NCBI RefSeq assembly: GCF_000760735.1
Contig: NZ_JMEX01000008.1
Location: 714,018-778,017, forward strand
Reading direction: 5' to 3'
From: Rhodococcoides fascians A44A
Lineage (GTDB): Bacteria > Actinomycetota > Actinomycetes > Mycobacteriales > Mycobacteriaceae
Length of the DNA: 64,000 bases
Of this stretch, positions 28,313 through 39,278 are shown in pieces (position 1 is the stretch's first letter; each line of letters starts with the position of its first letter). The position numbers and the translations under genes were made by a program. The notes beneath the pieces are model-generated. The model was given only the letters and a program-made list of their open reading frames with translations, had not been told where the DNA came from and made no database searches.

Positions 28313-31225
28313 CTAACTGTGCCCGCCGGGACCTTCCCACCGCTGCGTGCGAGGACCTTCGTCGCCGCCGTGCTCGGACTCCGGCGCATCGGAACGCTGG
28401 TTCTCCGGACGCGGTGCATCAGGACGCTGTTCGTTCGGACGCTGTTCGTTCGGACCCTGTTCGTTCGGACGCTGGGGCACGGGACCGCCGAGCGGCAATC
28501 CGCCCAGGGGATCCCACTGCGAACCGGCGGGGTCGCGGTACTGAGGAGACGGGCGCTGGTCGCCGTACTGACCCGACGCGGCCGAGCCTCCACCCTGGCC
28601 CGCCGAACCCTGACTGCCGGACGCGTCATCGGAATCCGGAGTGCCGGACCTGCCATCGTTACCTGGCTCGCGGTACTCCGGGGGCTGGTACTGAGGCGGA
28701 CGGTACTGAGGAGACTGGTACGTCGGCGGCGCCTGGAACTGCGGACCCGATTCACCCGGGCGACCGCCGCCGGGACCGGAAGCGTCACGCGGGGGCCAGC
28801 CCGGTGCCGACCAGCCGGCAGGTGCGCCGTAATCCGGACGCGATCGCGGAGTCTCGGGGTTGCGGTAGCTGCCGCCACCGTTGTAAGCACCGCCACCGGT
28901 GTAGTTCCCGCCCGGATAGTTGCCGTTGCCCGGGTGGCTGCCCGTGGCGTCGGCACCACCGGAGTGCTGGCCTCCGCGCGATCCACCGTTGTACGGGGCA
29001 CTGCCGTACGGTGTGCCGCCGTTCGCGGGACCACCGTTCGCAGGACCACCGTTCGCAGGACCACCGTTCGCAGGACCACCGTGCACCGGGCCACCGTTGA
29101 CCGGGCCACCGTTGTGCTGGGAACCGTTGGCCGGGGCACCGTTGGTGTGCGCTCCCGGCCTGCCGCCGTTGTACCCGTCCTGACCGTTGTAGCCGTCCTG
29201 ACCGGACTTGGTCAGCTGCGGGGAGCCTGCGTAGCTGGGCTGAGGGAACTGTTGCGGCGGAACGACCTTGGGCGCGATGGGCGGCGGAGGCCACGGCTCG
29301 CCGCGTTCGATCGCGAGCTCACCCGGCGTCTTCACCGGGGGCTTGTCCGACGGGATGCGCTCACCGAAGTCGTTGAACAGTGTGATCCGCGGCCGCTTGG
29401 TGACGCCCGTGAAGATCTTCTCGAGATCCTTGCGGGTCAGCGTCTCGCGCTCCAACAATTCGGTCGCGAGCGTGTCCAGCACGTCGCGGTACTCGTTGAG
29501 AATGGCCCACGCCTCGGTGTGCGCGGCTTCGATGAGCTTGCGCACCTCCTCGTCGATCTCGCGGGCGACCTCGTGCGAGAAGTCCGACTGCACACCCATC
29601 GAGCGGCCGAGGAACGGATCGCCCTGTTCCTGCCCGTAGCGAACTGCTCCGAGCTTGCTGCTCATGCCATACTCGGTCACCATCGCGCGAGCGATCTTGG
29701 TCGCCTGGTCGATGTCCGAGGATGCGCCCGTCGTCGGCTCGTGGAACACCAGCTCCTCGGCCGCGCGGCCACCCATCGCCATCACGAGCCGCGCGATCAT
29801 TTCCGACCTGGTCATCAGGCCCTTGTCGTCCTCGGGGACGGTCATCGCGTGACCACCCGTCCGACCGCGGGCGAGGATGGTGACCTTGTAGACGGGCTCG
29901 ATGTCCGGCATCGCCCACGCCGCGAGGGTGTGGCCACCCTCGTGGTACGCGGTGATCTTCTTCTCGTGCTCGCTGATGATCCGGCTCTTGCGGCGCGGCC
30001 CTCCGACCACGCGGTCGACGGATTCCTCCAGCGCGGCCTCGGTGATGACGGTGCCGTTCTCACGGGCGGTGAGCAGAGCGGCCTCGTTGATGACGTTGGC
30101 AAGGTCCGCGCCGGACATTCCGACGGTCCGCTTGGCGAGACCTTCCAGATCGGCGTCCTGAGCGACTGGCTTGCCGGCGGAATGCACCGCGAGGATCGCA
30201 CGTCGACCGGCCAGGTCCGGAGCACCGACCGGTATCTGGCGGTCGAAACGGCCTGGTCGCAGCAGCGCCGGGTCGAGGATATCGGGCCGGTTGGTGGCGG
30301 CGATCAGAATGACGCCGGTGCGCTCGCCGAAGCCGTCCATCTCGACGAGAAGCTGGTTGAGGGTCTGCTCACGCTCGTCGTGGCCACCACCCATGCCTGC
30401 GCCACGCTGACGACCGACGGCGTCGATCTCGTCGACGAAGATGATGCACGGGCTGTTCTGCTTGGCCTGCTCGAACAGATCGCGGACACGGGAAGCGCCG
30501 ACACCGACGAACATCTCGACGAAGTCCGAGCCGGAGATGGTGAAGAACGGAACGCCTGCTTCACCGGCGACGGCGCGTGCCAGCAGTGTCTTGCCGGTTC
30601 CGGGAGGGCCGTACAGCAGCACGCCACGCGGAATCTTCGCGCCGAGCGACTGGTAGCGAGCCGGGTTCTGCAGGAAATCCTTGATCTCGTACAGCTCTTC
30701 GACTGCCTCGTCGGCACCTGCGACGTCCTGGAACGTCGTCTTGGGCATGTCCTTGCTGAGTTGTTTGGCCTTCGACTTGCCGAAGCCCATGACGCCGCCG
30801 CGGCCACCGCCCTGCATGCGACTCATGATGAAGATGAAGACACCGAGCAGAATCAGCATCGGAAGAACGAACAGCAGCAGCGACGACACCCAGCTGTCCT
30901 GGCTGACGACGGTGTTGTAGCTTTCGAGGCCGTCCGCGCTGACCTTGTCGAAGATGGTCTGCGACGCCGAGTCCGGGTACTTCGCGATGATCTGCGTTTC
31001 GTTCTCGGTGGCGTCGTTGCCGTTCTTCAGGGTGAGGCGGACCTGCTGCTCGCGGTCGTCGATCTGGGCCTTCTCGACGTTGTTGTCGTCGAGCTGGGCG
31101 ATGGCCACCGACGTGTCGACGGACTTCCAGTCCCTCGTGTCGTTTCCGAAGTAGCTGAAAGCGAAAATCGCCAGCAGTATCGCAAACACGATGGCCAGGT
31201 TCCGTATAACTGTCTTCCGATTCAT
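28313..31225 (-). CDS. ftsH: ATP-dependent zinc metalloprotease FtsH with long repetitive C-terminal tail
   Basis: 970-aa membrane AAA+ protease for quality control of membrane proteins. TM1 is at about 8-26, the periplasmic domain runs to about 112, TM2 is at about 113-135; Walker A GPPGTGKT (206-213), DEID, and the zinc site H428-E429-GG-H432 follow. The catalytic part ends near residue 640. The last 330 residues are low-complexity Gly/Asn/Pro/Gln with tandem repeats (GGPAN units, [16 protein letters not shown] units). M. tuberculosis FtsH is about 760 aa, so the tail is much longer. Its role is unknown; it should be cytoplasmic. Confidence 0.96.
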   Translation of the reverse strand: MNRKTVIRNLAIVFAILLAIFAFSYFGNDTRDWKSVDTSVAIAQLDDNNVEKAQIDDREQQVRLTLKNGNDATENETQIIAKYPDSASQTIFDKVSADGLESYNTVVSQDSWVSSLLLFVLPMLILLGVFIFIMSRMQGGGRGGVMGFGKSKAKQLSKDMPKTTFQDVAGADEAVEELYEIKDFLQNPARYQSLGAKIPRGVLLYGPPGTGKTLLARAVAGEAGVPFFTISGSDFVEMFVGVGASRVRDLFEQAKQNSPCIIFVDEIDAVGRQRGAGMGGGHDEREQTLNQLLVEMDGFGERTGVILIAATNRPDILDPALLRPGRFDRQIPVGAPDLAGRRAILAVHSAGKPVAQDADLEGLAKRTVGMSGADLANVINEAALLTARENGTVITEAALEESVDRVVGGPRRKSRIISEHEKKITAYHEGGHTLAAWAMPDIEPVYKVTILARGRTGGHAMTVPEDDKGLMTRSEMIARLVMAMGGRAAEELVFHEPTTGASSDIDQATKIARAMVTEYGMSSKLGAVRYGQEQGDPFLGRSMGVQSDFSHEVAREIDEEVRKLIEAAHTEAWAILNEYRDVLDTLATELLERETLTRKDLEKIFTGVTKRPRITLFNDFGERIPSDKPPVKTPGELAIERGEPWPPPPIAPKVVPPQQFPQPSYAGSPQLTKSGQDGYNGQDGYNGGRPGAHTNGAPANGSQHNGGPVNGGPVHGGPANGGPANGGPANGGPANGGTPYGSAPYNGGSRGGQHSGGADATGSHPGNGNYPGGNYTGGGAYNGGGSYRNPETPRSRPDYGAPAGWSAPGWPPRDASGPGGGRPGESGPQFQAPPTYQSPQYRPPQYQPPEYREPGNDGRSGTPDSDDASGSQGSAGQGGGSAASGQYGDQRPSPQYRDPAGSQWDPLGGLPLGGPVPQRPNEQGPNEQRPNEQRPDAPRPENQRSDAPESEHGGDEGPRTQRWEGPGGHS
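28422..28466 (-). repeat. Three 15-bp tandem repeats in the ftsH tail (EQRPN)
   Basis: Three near-identical 15-bp units, GGACGCTGTTCGTTC, in + orientation (28422-28436, 28437-28451, 28452-28466). On the coding strand they give N-E-Q-R/G-P units. In-frame, so copy-number change would alter tail length only. Confidence 0.85.
29021..29110 (-). repeat. Six 15-bp tandem repeats in the ftsH tail (GGPxN/H)
   Basis: Six 15-bp units from 29021 to 29110 with consensus GTTCGCAGGACCACC (+ orientation), the middle three nearly identical. They encode GGPAN and the related GGPVN and GGPVH. A candidate variable-number repeat between strains. Confidence 0.85.
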
Positions 31226-31497
31226 ACAGCTTCAGCCGAGACGGCCTCGTCCTTTCCAGTTCCAGTTACCGGGCCACTCTGCTGGTTCAGCTCGAGCACC
31301 GGATGCCCCAGGTTACCGCGAGCGGCCGCGGCGTACTCGTGGTGCGGTAACCCGGCGATACATCCCCCACGCCGTTCGCCCGACGGATGTATCACGATTC
31401 TCCCCCATCCAACGCGCATCACGCCTTTCCGGTTCCCCGTGCCGGTCACGAAAAAATACCAGCAGTGCTTGGGCAACTTCGGGTCTATCGTTGGTCC

Positions 31498-33920
31498 GTG
31501 CAGCCCGGCCCGGATGGAGTCAGTGCCTTCGCGAACGACGTTCCGGCCAGTGCGGACGCCGTCCGGACGGTTGCCGCTGCCCGGCTAATACCGGGAGACG
31601 CAGAACGCAGGTTGCGGCGGGATTGGCGTACCGCTCGGGCCGAGGGCGGGTCGGTGGTGCCCGACCTGGCGGATTATCTCCCCGATTCTGAGTCGATCCG
31701 GCGCCGGTGTCTGATGCAGTTGATCGCCGTCGACCTTCAGGAGCGGTGGCTGCGGGCGCATCGACCGAAGCGGCTGGCCGAGTACTGCGCTGATTTCCGC
31801 TCGATCCTGACCGATTTCGACGTGGGATCACTTCCGGTCGACCTGGTCTACGAGGAGTTCTGCATCCGCCGCCAGAGCGGGGATTCGGTGACGCCCGCCC
31901 AGTACGTCCGCGAGTATCCGGCGCACGAGGACGCGTTGGCTCGGTTGTTGAACATCGGCAGCGGCGAGAACACCGAGATGCAGTCCCCCGACCTGGACGC
32001 GACGGGACCACAGGAGACGATCTCGCAGGACACAAGCCCCCAGGACACGAGATCCCAGGACACGAGATCCCAGGACACGAGACCGGGGGCGGCGCCGACA
32101 CACCCCGGATCTTCGGACGAGTTGGAGGATCTCGACGCGGGTGATCGCGTCGACGATTTCGATCTGCTGATGGGCCTCGGCCGCGGCGCGTTCGCCCGCG
32201 TGTTCCTGGCCCGGCAACGTTCGATGCAGCGAATCGTCGCGGTGAAGATCTCCTCGAACCACGGCAGCGAGCCGCAGATGCTCGCCCAGCTCGATCACGA
32301 CTACATCGTCCGAGTCTTCGACCAACGGATACTTCCCGGTCGAGGGCTGCGTCTGCTGTACATGCAGTATCTGCCAGGCGGGACACTTCTCGATCTTCTT
32401 CGTCGGGTGCGTGCCTGCCCGGTCGAATCGCGCAGCGGTCAGCTGCTGCTGGACACCGTCGACGCCGCACTCGAATCGCGAGGAAGCGTTGTTCCGACGG
32501 ATTCGTCCATCCGCGAACACATTTCGACCCTCTCGTGGCCGGAGACCGTCGCGTGGCTTGGGCGGCGACTCGCGGACGCGCTGCACTACGCCGGCGAGCA
32601 TGGAATTCTGCACCGCGACATCAAACCGGCAAACATTCTGCTCACCGCCGAAGGCGTGCCCAAACTCGCCGATTTCAACATCGGATTCTCCGACCAGGTC
32701 GACGGTGACAGCCCCGTCGCCTACTTCGGCGGATCCCTGTCCTACATGTCCCCGGAACAGCTGGAGGCGTGTCACCCGTCGCGACCGGGACGTGCCGACC
32801 AACTCGACACCCGCAGCGACCTGTATTCCCTCGGTGTCGTGTTGTGGGAGTTGCTCACCGGCAGCAAACCGTTCGACGACGCAGCGGCGGCGAACGTCGA
32901 CGGAGACCGCACGGTGATCGACGCGCTGCTGACTGCCCGTGAGGACGGCGTGACGGCGGCCGCGCAGGCGTCGCTGCCTGCGGACTGTCCGGCCACGTTG
33001 CGTCGCGTACTGCTGACCTGCCTGTCCGCCGACGTCGACCAGCGCCTGCCGGGCGGTCACGACGTGGCCCAACAGTTGGATCTGTGCCTGGATCGTCGTG
33101 CGCGTGCTCTGGTCGACCCGCCGCCGACGAGTGCTCGCGCCCGGCTTCGATCGTTCACGGTGCCGGTGATGACCGCCGCCATCGGGATCCCCAACGTGAC
33201 GGCGGCCGTCTACAACTACCAGCACAACAAGGCGCTCATCATCGGCGATCTGATCCCGGTGGCGCAGGACAGATTCGAGACCGTCACGGTGGTGATCAAC
33301 GGTTTGTTCTGGCCGATCGGGCTCGCCCTCATCGTCTACTTCTTCCGACATGTCCTGGCGGTTCCGGCCGCCCTGCGCGGCGGGCGCGACGTGTCCGACG
33401 ACCGACTGGCGCAGGCTCGGGCAGACACCCTTCGTGCGGCGGGCAGGGTCGTGGCGGTGTGCCTCGGACTGTGGATATGTGCCGGAATTGCGTTTCCGGT
33501 GTCCCTGCAGATCGCCGCCGGATCGGTACCGGGTCAGGCGTACGTCCATTTCATCGCGTCACTGGTGGTCTGCGGCGCGATGGCGACGGCCTATCCGTTC
33601 TTCCTGGTGTCGCTGTTCACCGTCCGATGCCTGTACCCGTCACTTCTTCCGTACGGAAGCGCAGGCGACAGGGATCACGCGCTGCTCGACGCACTGAGCC
33701 GTCGAAGCGTCGGCTACCTGACGGTCGCCGCCGCCATCCCACTGGTTGCCGTCGCCGGTCTCACGTTCGTTCCGGCGTCGGACATCCCCGGCGTCCTCGA
33801 CGTCGTGCGCGTGGTGTGCATCGGGGGCATCGCCGCCTTCGTGGCGTCGTACGCGATCTTCCGGTCGGTGGAGCTCGACCTCGGTGCGCTACGTCGAGTG
33901 GTGTCGCGTAAGCCGACGAA

Positions 33921-33930
<10 letters not shown>
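31498..33930 (+). CDS. Membrane Ser/Thr protein kinase with DFN activation motif
   Basis: 810 aa from the GTG at 31498. An N-terminal helical domain (about 20-155) is followed by a 5-aa-repeat linker (SQDTR units, 172-195), the kinase domain (about 220-545) and a C-terminal membrane part with about six hydrophobic segments (570-790). Kinase motifs: glycine loop [14 protein letters not shown]250, [10 protein letters not shown] (372-381), APE-equivalent [15 protein letters not shown]. The magnesium motif is DFN (392-394) instead of DFG. An ATG at 31387 is in frame, but the 37 codons after it have low GC at third positions, unlike the gene. The last 10 bases overlap convergent hpt. Confidence 0.85.
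32026..32085 (+). repeat. Four 15-bp tandem repeats in the kinase linker
   Basis: Units of consensus CAGGACACGAGATCC at 32026-32040, 32041-32055, 32056-32070 and 32071-32085; the two middle ones are identical. They encode QDT(R/S)(S/P) in the linker before the kinase domain. The period is 15, so copy changes stay in frame. Confidence 0.85.
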
Positions 33931-34472
<542 letters not shown>

Positions 34473-34506
34473 GCCGGGTCCCTTCAGGTGTTTCTCGTGG
34501 TCGGAT

Positions 34507-35520
34507 TCAGTTCCATTCGAGCTCTGCGTTCAGCCTGCCATGTCGGCGCCCCACCACCAACCTCGCACCCGTCGGCGCACCGCTCACTGCGACTCCCCCT
34601 TGCCCGCGCCACGCACCCACGAGATCGTCGACGAGCCGTAACTGTTTGTCCGACAGTCCTTTCGCGCCGCGCTCCAACAGCCACAGCCGCAGTGCTCGTC
34701 GACGAAGCGCAGCAGGGCGCTCGGTGAGCATCGTCACCAGAACCGCGTCACCGTCGCGCGCGAGGTCGAGCAGCTCGGCGGCCAGGTCGTCGAGAACCTG
34801 CGCGTCCTCCCGTATCTGCGCGGCCGTCCGGCCGAGGGCCTCCGCGACAGCGCCGCCGAGGACGTCGTCGAGCAGCGGCAGGACTTCGTGCCGGAGCCGG
34901 ACCCTGGTGAACGCAGCGTCGGTGTTGTGCGGGTCCTCGAACGGGACGACGCCGAGTTCGCGGCACGCCTGACGGGTCACGGATCGACGCACGCCCAGCA
35001 GCGGACGTCCCCACGGGTCGTCCCACGCCTGCATTCCGGCGATCGAACGCGGACCGGATCCCCGACCCAGGCCGAGCAGCACGGTCTCGGCCTGATCGTC
35101 GAGCGTGTGCGCGACCAGAACCGGCCTGCCTGCACGCGCGTCGCCCAACGCGTCGTACCGGGCGCGCCGGGCGGCCGCCTCCATCCCACCGCAATTTCCG
35201 ACGTCGACCGTCAGGACCACCGCATCACTGCATCCGAAGGCCACGGCCTGCGCCGCCGCCGCAGCCGCGACGTCGGCGGATCCTTGCTGCAGACCGTGAT
35301 CGACGACGAGGGCGAGAACATCCGGTACCTCGGCGACTGCGGCTGCGGTCAGGGCCAGCGAATCCGCGCCACCGGACAGGGCAACGGCGACGGGTCCCCC
35401 GCCATGATCGGCCGACCACGAGCGGACGGCATGCCGGACGCCCAGAATCGCCGGTTCCTCGGGAAGCAGCACCGGCTGCGCCTGATCGGACCGACTCAGC
35501 CGAGGACGCGCGCGATCCAC
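34507..35520 (-). CDS. tilS: tRNA(Ile)-lysidine synthetase
   Basis: 337 aa. It converts C34 of the CAU-anticodon tRNA-Ile to lysidine, an essential modification. The PP-loop [13 protein letters not shown] lies near residue 50; the C-terminal substrate-binding domain is short, as in other actinobacteria. GTG at 35520 has GAGGA at suitable spacing and overlaps the upstream protease by 25 bases; a GTG at 35472 is the alternative. Unit with hpt. Confidence 0.93.
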   Translation of the reverse strand: MDRARPRLSRSDQAQPVLLPEEPAILGVRHAVRSWSADHGGGPVAVALSGGADSLALTAAAVAEVPDVLALVVDHGLQQGSADVAAAAAAQAVAFGCSDAVVLTVDVGNCGGMEAAARRARYDALGDARAGRPVLVAHTLDDQAETVLLGLGRGSGPRSIAGMQAWDDPWGRPLLGVRRSVTRQACRELGVVPFEDPHNTDAAFTRVRLRHEVLPLLDDVLGGAVAEALGRTAAQIREDAQVLDDLAAELLDLARDGDAVLVTMLTERPAALRRRALRLWLLERGAKGLSDKQLRLVDDLVGAWRGQGGVAVSGAPTGARLVVGRRHGRLNAELEWN

Positions 35521-36575
35521 CGGTCCGGGTCCTCGATCTCGGGGAGCAGCGGCAACGTGTCACCATCGGTCCAGATCGTGTTGAACCGCTCCATCCCGAC
35601 TGCGCCGACGACGTGGTCGACGAAGGCCTTGCCGCGCACGTACTGCGCCATCTTCGCGTCCACGCCGAGCAGCGCCCGGACAACTCGCTGGAGAGGGTTC
35701 TGCTTTCGTCTCCGACGACCGTCGAACGCACTGCGGATCTGGGCGACGGACGGGACGACCGCGGGCCCGACTGCGTCCATGACGTGGTCGGCGTGGCCTT
35801 CGAGGAGGGTGCCGAGCACCAGTAGACGATCGATCGCGTCGCGCGTCTGCGCCGGCTGCGTCGCGCGGAGCAGCCCGACGATTCCGGCGTCCTCGGCCTT
35901 GTCCGATCCCTTGCGGTTCTTGAGCGCAGTGGTGAGCCGGGACGCGACCTCGCTCACCGGCTCGTCGACGCCGTCGGAGAGCAGGGCCACGTTGCTGCGC
36001 ATGTACTCGCCCAGCCACGGCGCCGACGAGAACTGCACGCGGTGAGTCACTTCGTGGAGGCAGACCCACAGGCGAAAGTCACTGGGCGACACTCGAAGTG
36101 CGCGTTCGACGGCAATGATGTTGGGCGCGACGAGAAGCAGCGTTCCGTTCTCACCCGTGAACGGATCATACTGTCCCAGAATGGCGCTCGACAGAAACGC
36201 GAGCATCGCCCCCGCCTGCAATCCCGCGGGCTTGCCACCGAGCAGGCCGGACGGCTCGGTGTCCGCCTCCCCGGTCAGGTGCTTCATCGACGCGGCGGCG
36301 GCCTCGATCCAGCCCGCGCGGTCGACGATCTGCGCCTGCGGCACCGCAAGGCCGTCGGCCAGTCCGGTGGTGTCACGAACCGGACCCTCGGCACGGACGG
36401 ACGCCTCGGCGAGTTCGGCGACGATGGCATCGGCGGTGTACCGGGACGTCGACGGAGGCTTCGGGGCGAGTTTGGCGCCGGTCTTCGACGCCAACGCCCA
36501 GTCGACGGACGCCCCGATCCCGCCGGGAGCCTGGGTGTCGTCCTCGCGCTGTGAATCCGTGTTCGAGCGGGTCAC
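35496..36575 (-). CDS. Zinc-dependent metalloprotease (Rv3626c-like)
   Basis: 359 aa. The zinc motif H174-E-V-T-H178 in LWVCLHEVTHRVQF, with a downstream Glu-rich helix (GVDEPVSEVASRL), places it in the coenzyme F420 biosynthesis-associated / DUF2342 metalloprotease family. The GTG at 36575 overlaps the dacB stop (GTGA); the open frame upstream of it lies inside dacB and is basic and repetitive, so it was excluded. Length and position (dacB-protease-tilS-hpt) match M. tuberculosis. Substrate unknown. Confidence 0.9.
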   Translation of the reverse strand: MTRSNTDSQREDDTQAPGGIGASVDWALASKTGAKLAPKPPSTSRYTADAIVAELAEASVRAEGPVRDTTGLADGLAVPQAQIVDRAGWIEAAAASMKHLTGEADTEPSGLLGGKPAGLQAGAMLAFLSSAILGQYDPFTGENGTLLLVAPNIIAVERALRVSPSDFRLWVCLHEVTHRVQFSSAPWLGEYMRSNVALLSDGVDEPVSEVASRLTTALKNRKGSDKAEDAGIVGLLRATQPAQTRDAIDRLLVLGTLLEGHADHVMDAVGPAVVPSVAQIRSAFDGRRRRKQNPLQRVVRALLGVDAKMAQYVRGKAFVDHVVGAVGMERFNTIWTDGDTLPLLPEIEDPDRWIARVLG

Positions 36576-37981
36576 CGGCAACCACACATCCTGAGTGTCG
36601 ACGCCACTGCGTCCAGTGCCGGCCGTGAAATCTCCGGCGGTCGGTCGTTGGACATCAGAGCGAACGTGAGTGCCCTTCCGTCGACGTCGACGACGTATCC
36701 GGCGAGAGCGCTTGCTGCTGACAGTGTGCCAGTTTTCGCCCTGACCCATCCGGCTCCGATGCGGTCGTCGCTCGCGTACCGGTCGGACAGGGTTCCGGTG
36801 GAACCGGCGACCGGCAGGTAGTCGAGCATCGGGCGAAGCTCTTCGCGCTCGGTACCGGCGGCGGACGTCAGGATCTGATCGAGGATTCGGGCGGGTATGC
36901 GGTCGTCGACGGACAGGCCGGACGCGTCGTGCAGTGTCATTCCGGTGAGGTCGTAGCCTGCCGAGAACAGCGCCTGCCCGATCGAGTCCACCGCCCCGGT
37001 GAACGACGCCGACGTGTTCGTCTCGATCGCGATCTCGCGTCCGATGGCTTCGGCGAGGACGTTGTCGGACCGGCCCATCATCTGACCGAGTCGCTCACGC
37101 AGTGGCGCCGACTGCACACTGGCAACCTGGTCGGCTCCGTCCTGCGCCGTTCCGATCGTGACGCGCGCCTGGTCGATCCCGAGCCCACGGGCAAGCGCGC
37201 GACCGGCGTCGAGGGCAGGCTGGGCACTGCGGGGCGACTCGTCCTCGAGCGGTACCGACCTGCCTCCGTCGATCATGATCGGTTCGATGGGCGTGATGTA
37301 ACCGGCGGCAACGTCCGGATCGAACCATCCCTGCGCCATCGTCGGGCCGGAGTAGATCGAGGTGTCGACGACGATGCGGTCGACGGGCACACCCGAACTC
37401 TGGATCTGCTCCACGAGATCGTCGATCCGTGCCGCTCCCGGATAGAAGCCGGGGCTTCCCTTCGGCTGGGCGGTGATGGTCGGGTCGCCCGCGGCGACGA
37501 TCACGATCTCGCCGTCGTTCTGCCCCTTGACCACCCGCGTGGTCACTCGGTGGTTCGACGGCATGGACAGCATCGCCGCGGCCGCGGTCAGCACCTTCGT
37601 CGTGGACGCAGGAGTCATGGGGGTGTCGCCGCCGGAGGACCACAGAACATCGCCGCTGACCGCGTCGGCGACGACTCCGGTGAACGCGCCGAGTGCGTCC
37701 ACTCCGACGACCGGCGCCAGGGCGGCCGCCACGCCTGCTGCGGTGGGCGCGACTGCAGCATCGGAGACCGGGGTGAACGCCGGATCGAGCTGGATCGGAT
37801 CCGGTTCGGGTGCGGACGCGGCCTGCGACTCGTCGCCCGAGATGCCGGGAACGATCGCGGCGACCGCGGTTCCGCCCGCGGCCAGGGCCACGATCACGCC
37901 CAGCACGAGCAGGACTCTGGTCCGTCGGCGCTTGCGCCCCGCCGTCGGGCCGAGAGAACGCTTGGTCAACCCCGCCACCAT
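36572..37981 (-). CDS. dacB: D-alanyl-D-alanine carboxypeptidase/endopeptidase (PBP4 family)
   Basis: 469 aa. Trims or cleaves peptidoglycan peptides outside the membrane. N-terminal anchor at about 22-45 (VLLVLGVIVALAAGGTAVAA), then the serine-hydrolase domain with S126-T-T-K129, S305-D-N307 and K416-T-G418, the three penicillin-binding motifs in correct order, and the large insert typical of class C PBPs. ATG start. Corresponds to Rv3627c and is divergent from ppa. Confidence 0.94.
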   Translation of the reverse strand: MVAGLTKRSLGPTAGRKRRRTRVLLVLGVIVALAAGGTAVAAIVPGISGDESQAASAPEPDPIQLDPAFTPVSDAAVAPTAAGVAAALAPVVGVDALGAFTGVVADAVSGDVLWSSGGDTPMTPASTTKVLTAAAAMLSMPSNHRVTTRVVKGQNDGEIVIVAAGDPTITAQPKGSPGFYPGAARIDDLVEQIQSSGVPVDRIVVDTSIYSGPTMAQGWFDPDVAAGYITPIEPIMIDGGRSVPLEDESPRSAQPALDAGRALARGLGIDQARVTIGTAQDGADQVASVQSAPLRERLGQMMGRSDNVLAEAIGREIAIETNTSASFTGAVDSIGQALFSAGYDLTGMTLHDASGLSVDDRIPARILDQILTSAAGTEREELRPMLDYLPVAGSTGTLSDRYASDDRIGAGWVRAKTGTLSAASALAGYVVDVDGRALTFALMSNDRPPEISRPALDAVASTLRMCGCR

Positions 37982-38005
37982 TCCTCCGTCAGTTCAATCT
38001 CGCCA

Positions 38006-38047
38006 TGTGAGCAGAAATGTGTCCCCCAGGACGCATTTCTGCTCACA
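38006..38047. repeat. Long near-perfect inverted repeat in the dacB-ppa intergenic region
   Basis: Arms of 19 bases (38006-38024, TGTGAGCAGAAATGTGTCC; 38029-38047) pair with a single G-T wobble around a CCCA loop. It lies 25 bases upstream of dacB and 112 upstream of ppa. Because both genes point away, it is not a terminator; it could be an operator, a cruciform-forming site or a small palindromic mobile repeat. Confidence 0.9.
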
Positions 38048-38159
38048 ACGGCTCGGCGACAGTCCCTCAACACTATCGCCCTGTCCGGTACGCTTGCGCC
38101 GCCACCATCGTGCGTCACTTCGGGCGCACCCAACGTAGAAGAAGAGCGAGGGCGTGCAC

Positions 38160-38651
38160 GTGTCGTTCGACGTCACCATCGAGATCCCCAAGGGTCAGCG
38201 CAACAAGTACGAGGTCGACCACAAGTCGGGTCGCGTTCGGCTTGACCGCTACCTCTACACGGCGATGGCATACCCGGCCGACTACGGCTTCATCGAAGGC
38301 ACCCTCGGCGAGGACGGCGATCCGTTGGACGCGTTCGTTCTGCTCCCGGAATCGGTGTTCCCCGGCGTCATCGTCGAGGCACGCCCGGTGGCGATGTTCA
38401 AGATGGTCGACGAGGCGGGCGGCGACGACAAGGTGCTGTGCGTTCCCGCAGGCGACAAGCGCTGGGATCACATCCAGGACCTGTCCGACGTGTCGACGTT
38501 CGAGCTGGACGCCATCAAGCACTTCTTCGTTCACTACAAGGACCTCGAGCCGAACAAGCACGTCACCGCAGCCGACTGGGTGGGGCGCGCCGAGGCAGAA
38601 GCGGAAATCGCTGCATCGTTCAAACGTTTGGCGGACAATCCGGAGCACTGA
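38160..38651 (+). CDS. ppa: Inorganic pyrophosphatase
   Basis: 163-aa family I soluble pyrophosphatase. [19 protein letters not shown] opens it, and the metal-binding signature DGDPLDAFV and the C-terminal [14 protein letters not shown] are intact. GTGs at 38154 and 38160 are both in frame; GAGGG ends too close to the first, so the second is chosen and agrees with the mycobacterial length. Conserved neighbour of dacB. Confidence 0.96.
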   Translation: MSFDVTIEIPKGQRNKYEVDHKSGRVRLDRYLYTAMAYPADYGFIEGTLGEDGDPLDAFVLLPESVFPGVIVEARPVAMFKMVDEAGGDDKVLCVPAGDKRWDHIQDLSDVSTFELDAIKHFFVHYKDLEPNKHVTAADWVGRAEAEAEIAASFKRLADNPEH

Positions 38652-38731
38652 CACACGATGCTCGGCCATCGTGGGGTGAAGAGAGAACTTCGAGCAACGT
38701 AAACCAGGGAAAGCATCAGGTGGGGAGAAAC

Positions 38732-39181
38732 ATGACCGACAGCAACACGACAGGCGAGCGTCGTAATTCGGAATCGAGAGCCATTTCCGATCCGGCACAG
38801 TTTCCCGATCTTCCCGTCACGGTCGTTCTCGACCGGATCCCGGTGCCGATTCTGGCCGTCGACCCCAGTGGCGCGATCGTGTTCGCCAACGAGGCGTTCG
38901 ACGAGCTCTTCGGCACCGACCGGTCCGAGCCCGCGGACTTCCACCTGCACGACATCTTCCCCGACCAGGCGCCCGAGGGCGTCAACGTCGCGGACATGTT
39001 CCTGACGACCGTCGCCACCCGCGCCGACTCACTGTGGCGCATGACCGACAAGACCGGTGACGTTGTTCAGGTCCGGGCCAGCAAGTCGATCCTTCGGCGT
39101 GCGGAGGACAACCTGGTGCTCGTCGCACTCGAAGATTTCACCGATCAGCTCTGGAACGACCCGAAGAGCGCACTGCGCTGA
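38732..39181 (+). CDS. Small PAS-domain protein
   Basis: 149 aa. A single PAS domain covers about 30-140 (VVLDRIPVPILAVDPSGAIVFANEAFDELFG). No output domain, transmembrane segment or HTH is visible, so it is a stand-alone sensor or partner. GGGGAG 5 bases before the ATG supports the start. The nearest signalling gene is the convergent GGDEF cyclase that ends 90 bases downstream. Ligand unknown. Confidence 0.85.
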   Translation: MTDSNTTGERRNSESRAISDPAQFPDLPVTVVLDRIPVPILAVDPSGAIVFANEAFDELFGTDRSEPADFHLHDIFPDQAPEGVNVADMFLTTVATRADSLWRMTDKTGDVVQVRASKSILRRAEDNLVLVALEDFTDQLWNDPKSALR

Positions 39182-39224
39182 CGGCTCGGCCCACGTTCCG
39201 CATGCCTCGACAGGGGCCCGCGGG

Positions 39225-39278
39225 ACGTGGGCTGTCTGCTTGGCATGGGCTGTTCACTTGACGTGGGCTGTTCACTTG
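39225..39278. repeat. Three 18-bp tandem repeats spanning the stop of the GGDEF gene
   Basis: Units at 39225-39242, 39243-39260 and 39261-39278, consensus ACGTGGGCTGTTCACTTG (+ orientation); two contain the reverse complement of an AAG-TGA end. They look like local duplication of the 3' end of the neighbouring minus-strand gene. Confidence 0.8.

Noticed and set aside
31387..31497. ATG start 37 codons earlier for the kinase
   Set aside because: Third codon positions there are AT-rich, unlike the gene, and no ribosome-binding site precedes it. It remains possible but less likely.
28319..31588. A 1089-codon open frame on the plus strand opposite ftsH
   Set aside because: It mirrors ftsH, is rich in Arg/Val/Gly with no recognisable domain, and ftsH on the other strand has every catalytic motif.
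36576..36749. Longer N-terminus for the zinc metalloprotease
   Set aside because: It lies inside dacB and is an arginine-rich shadow; the GTGA overlap at 36572-36575 gives the expected length.
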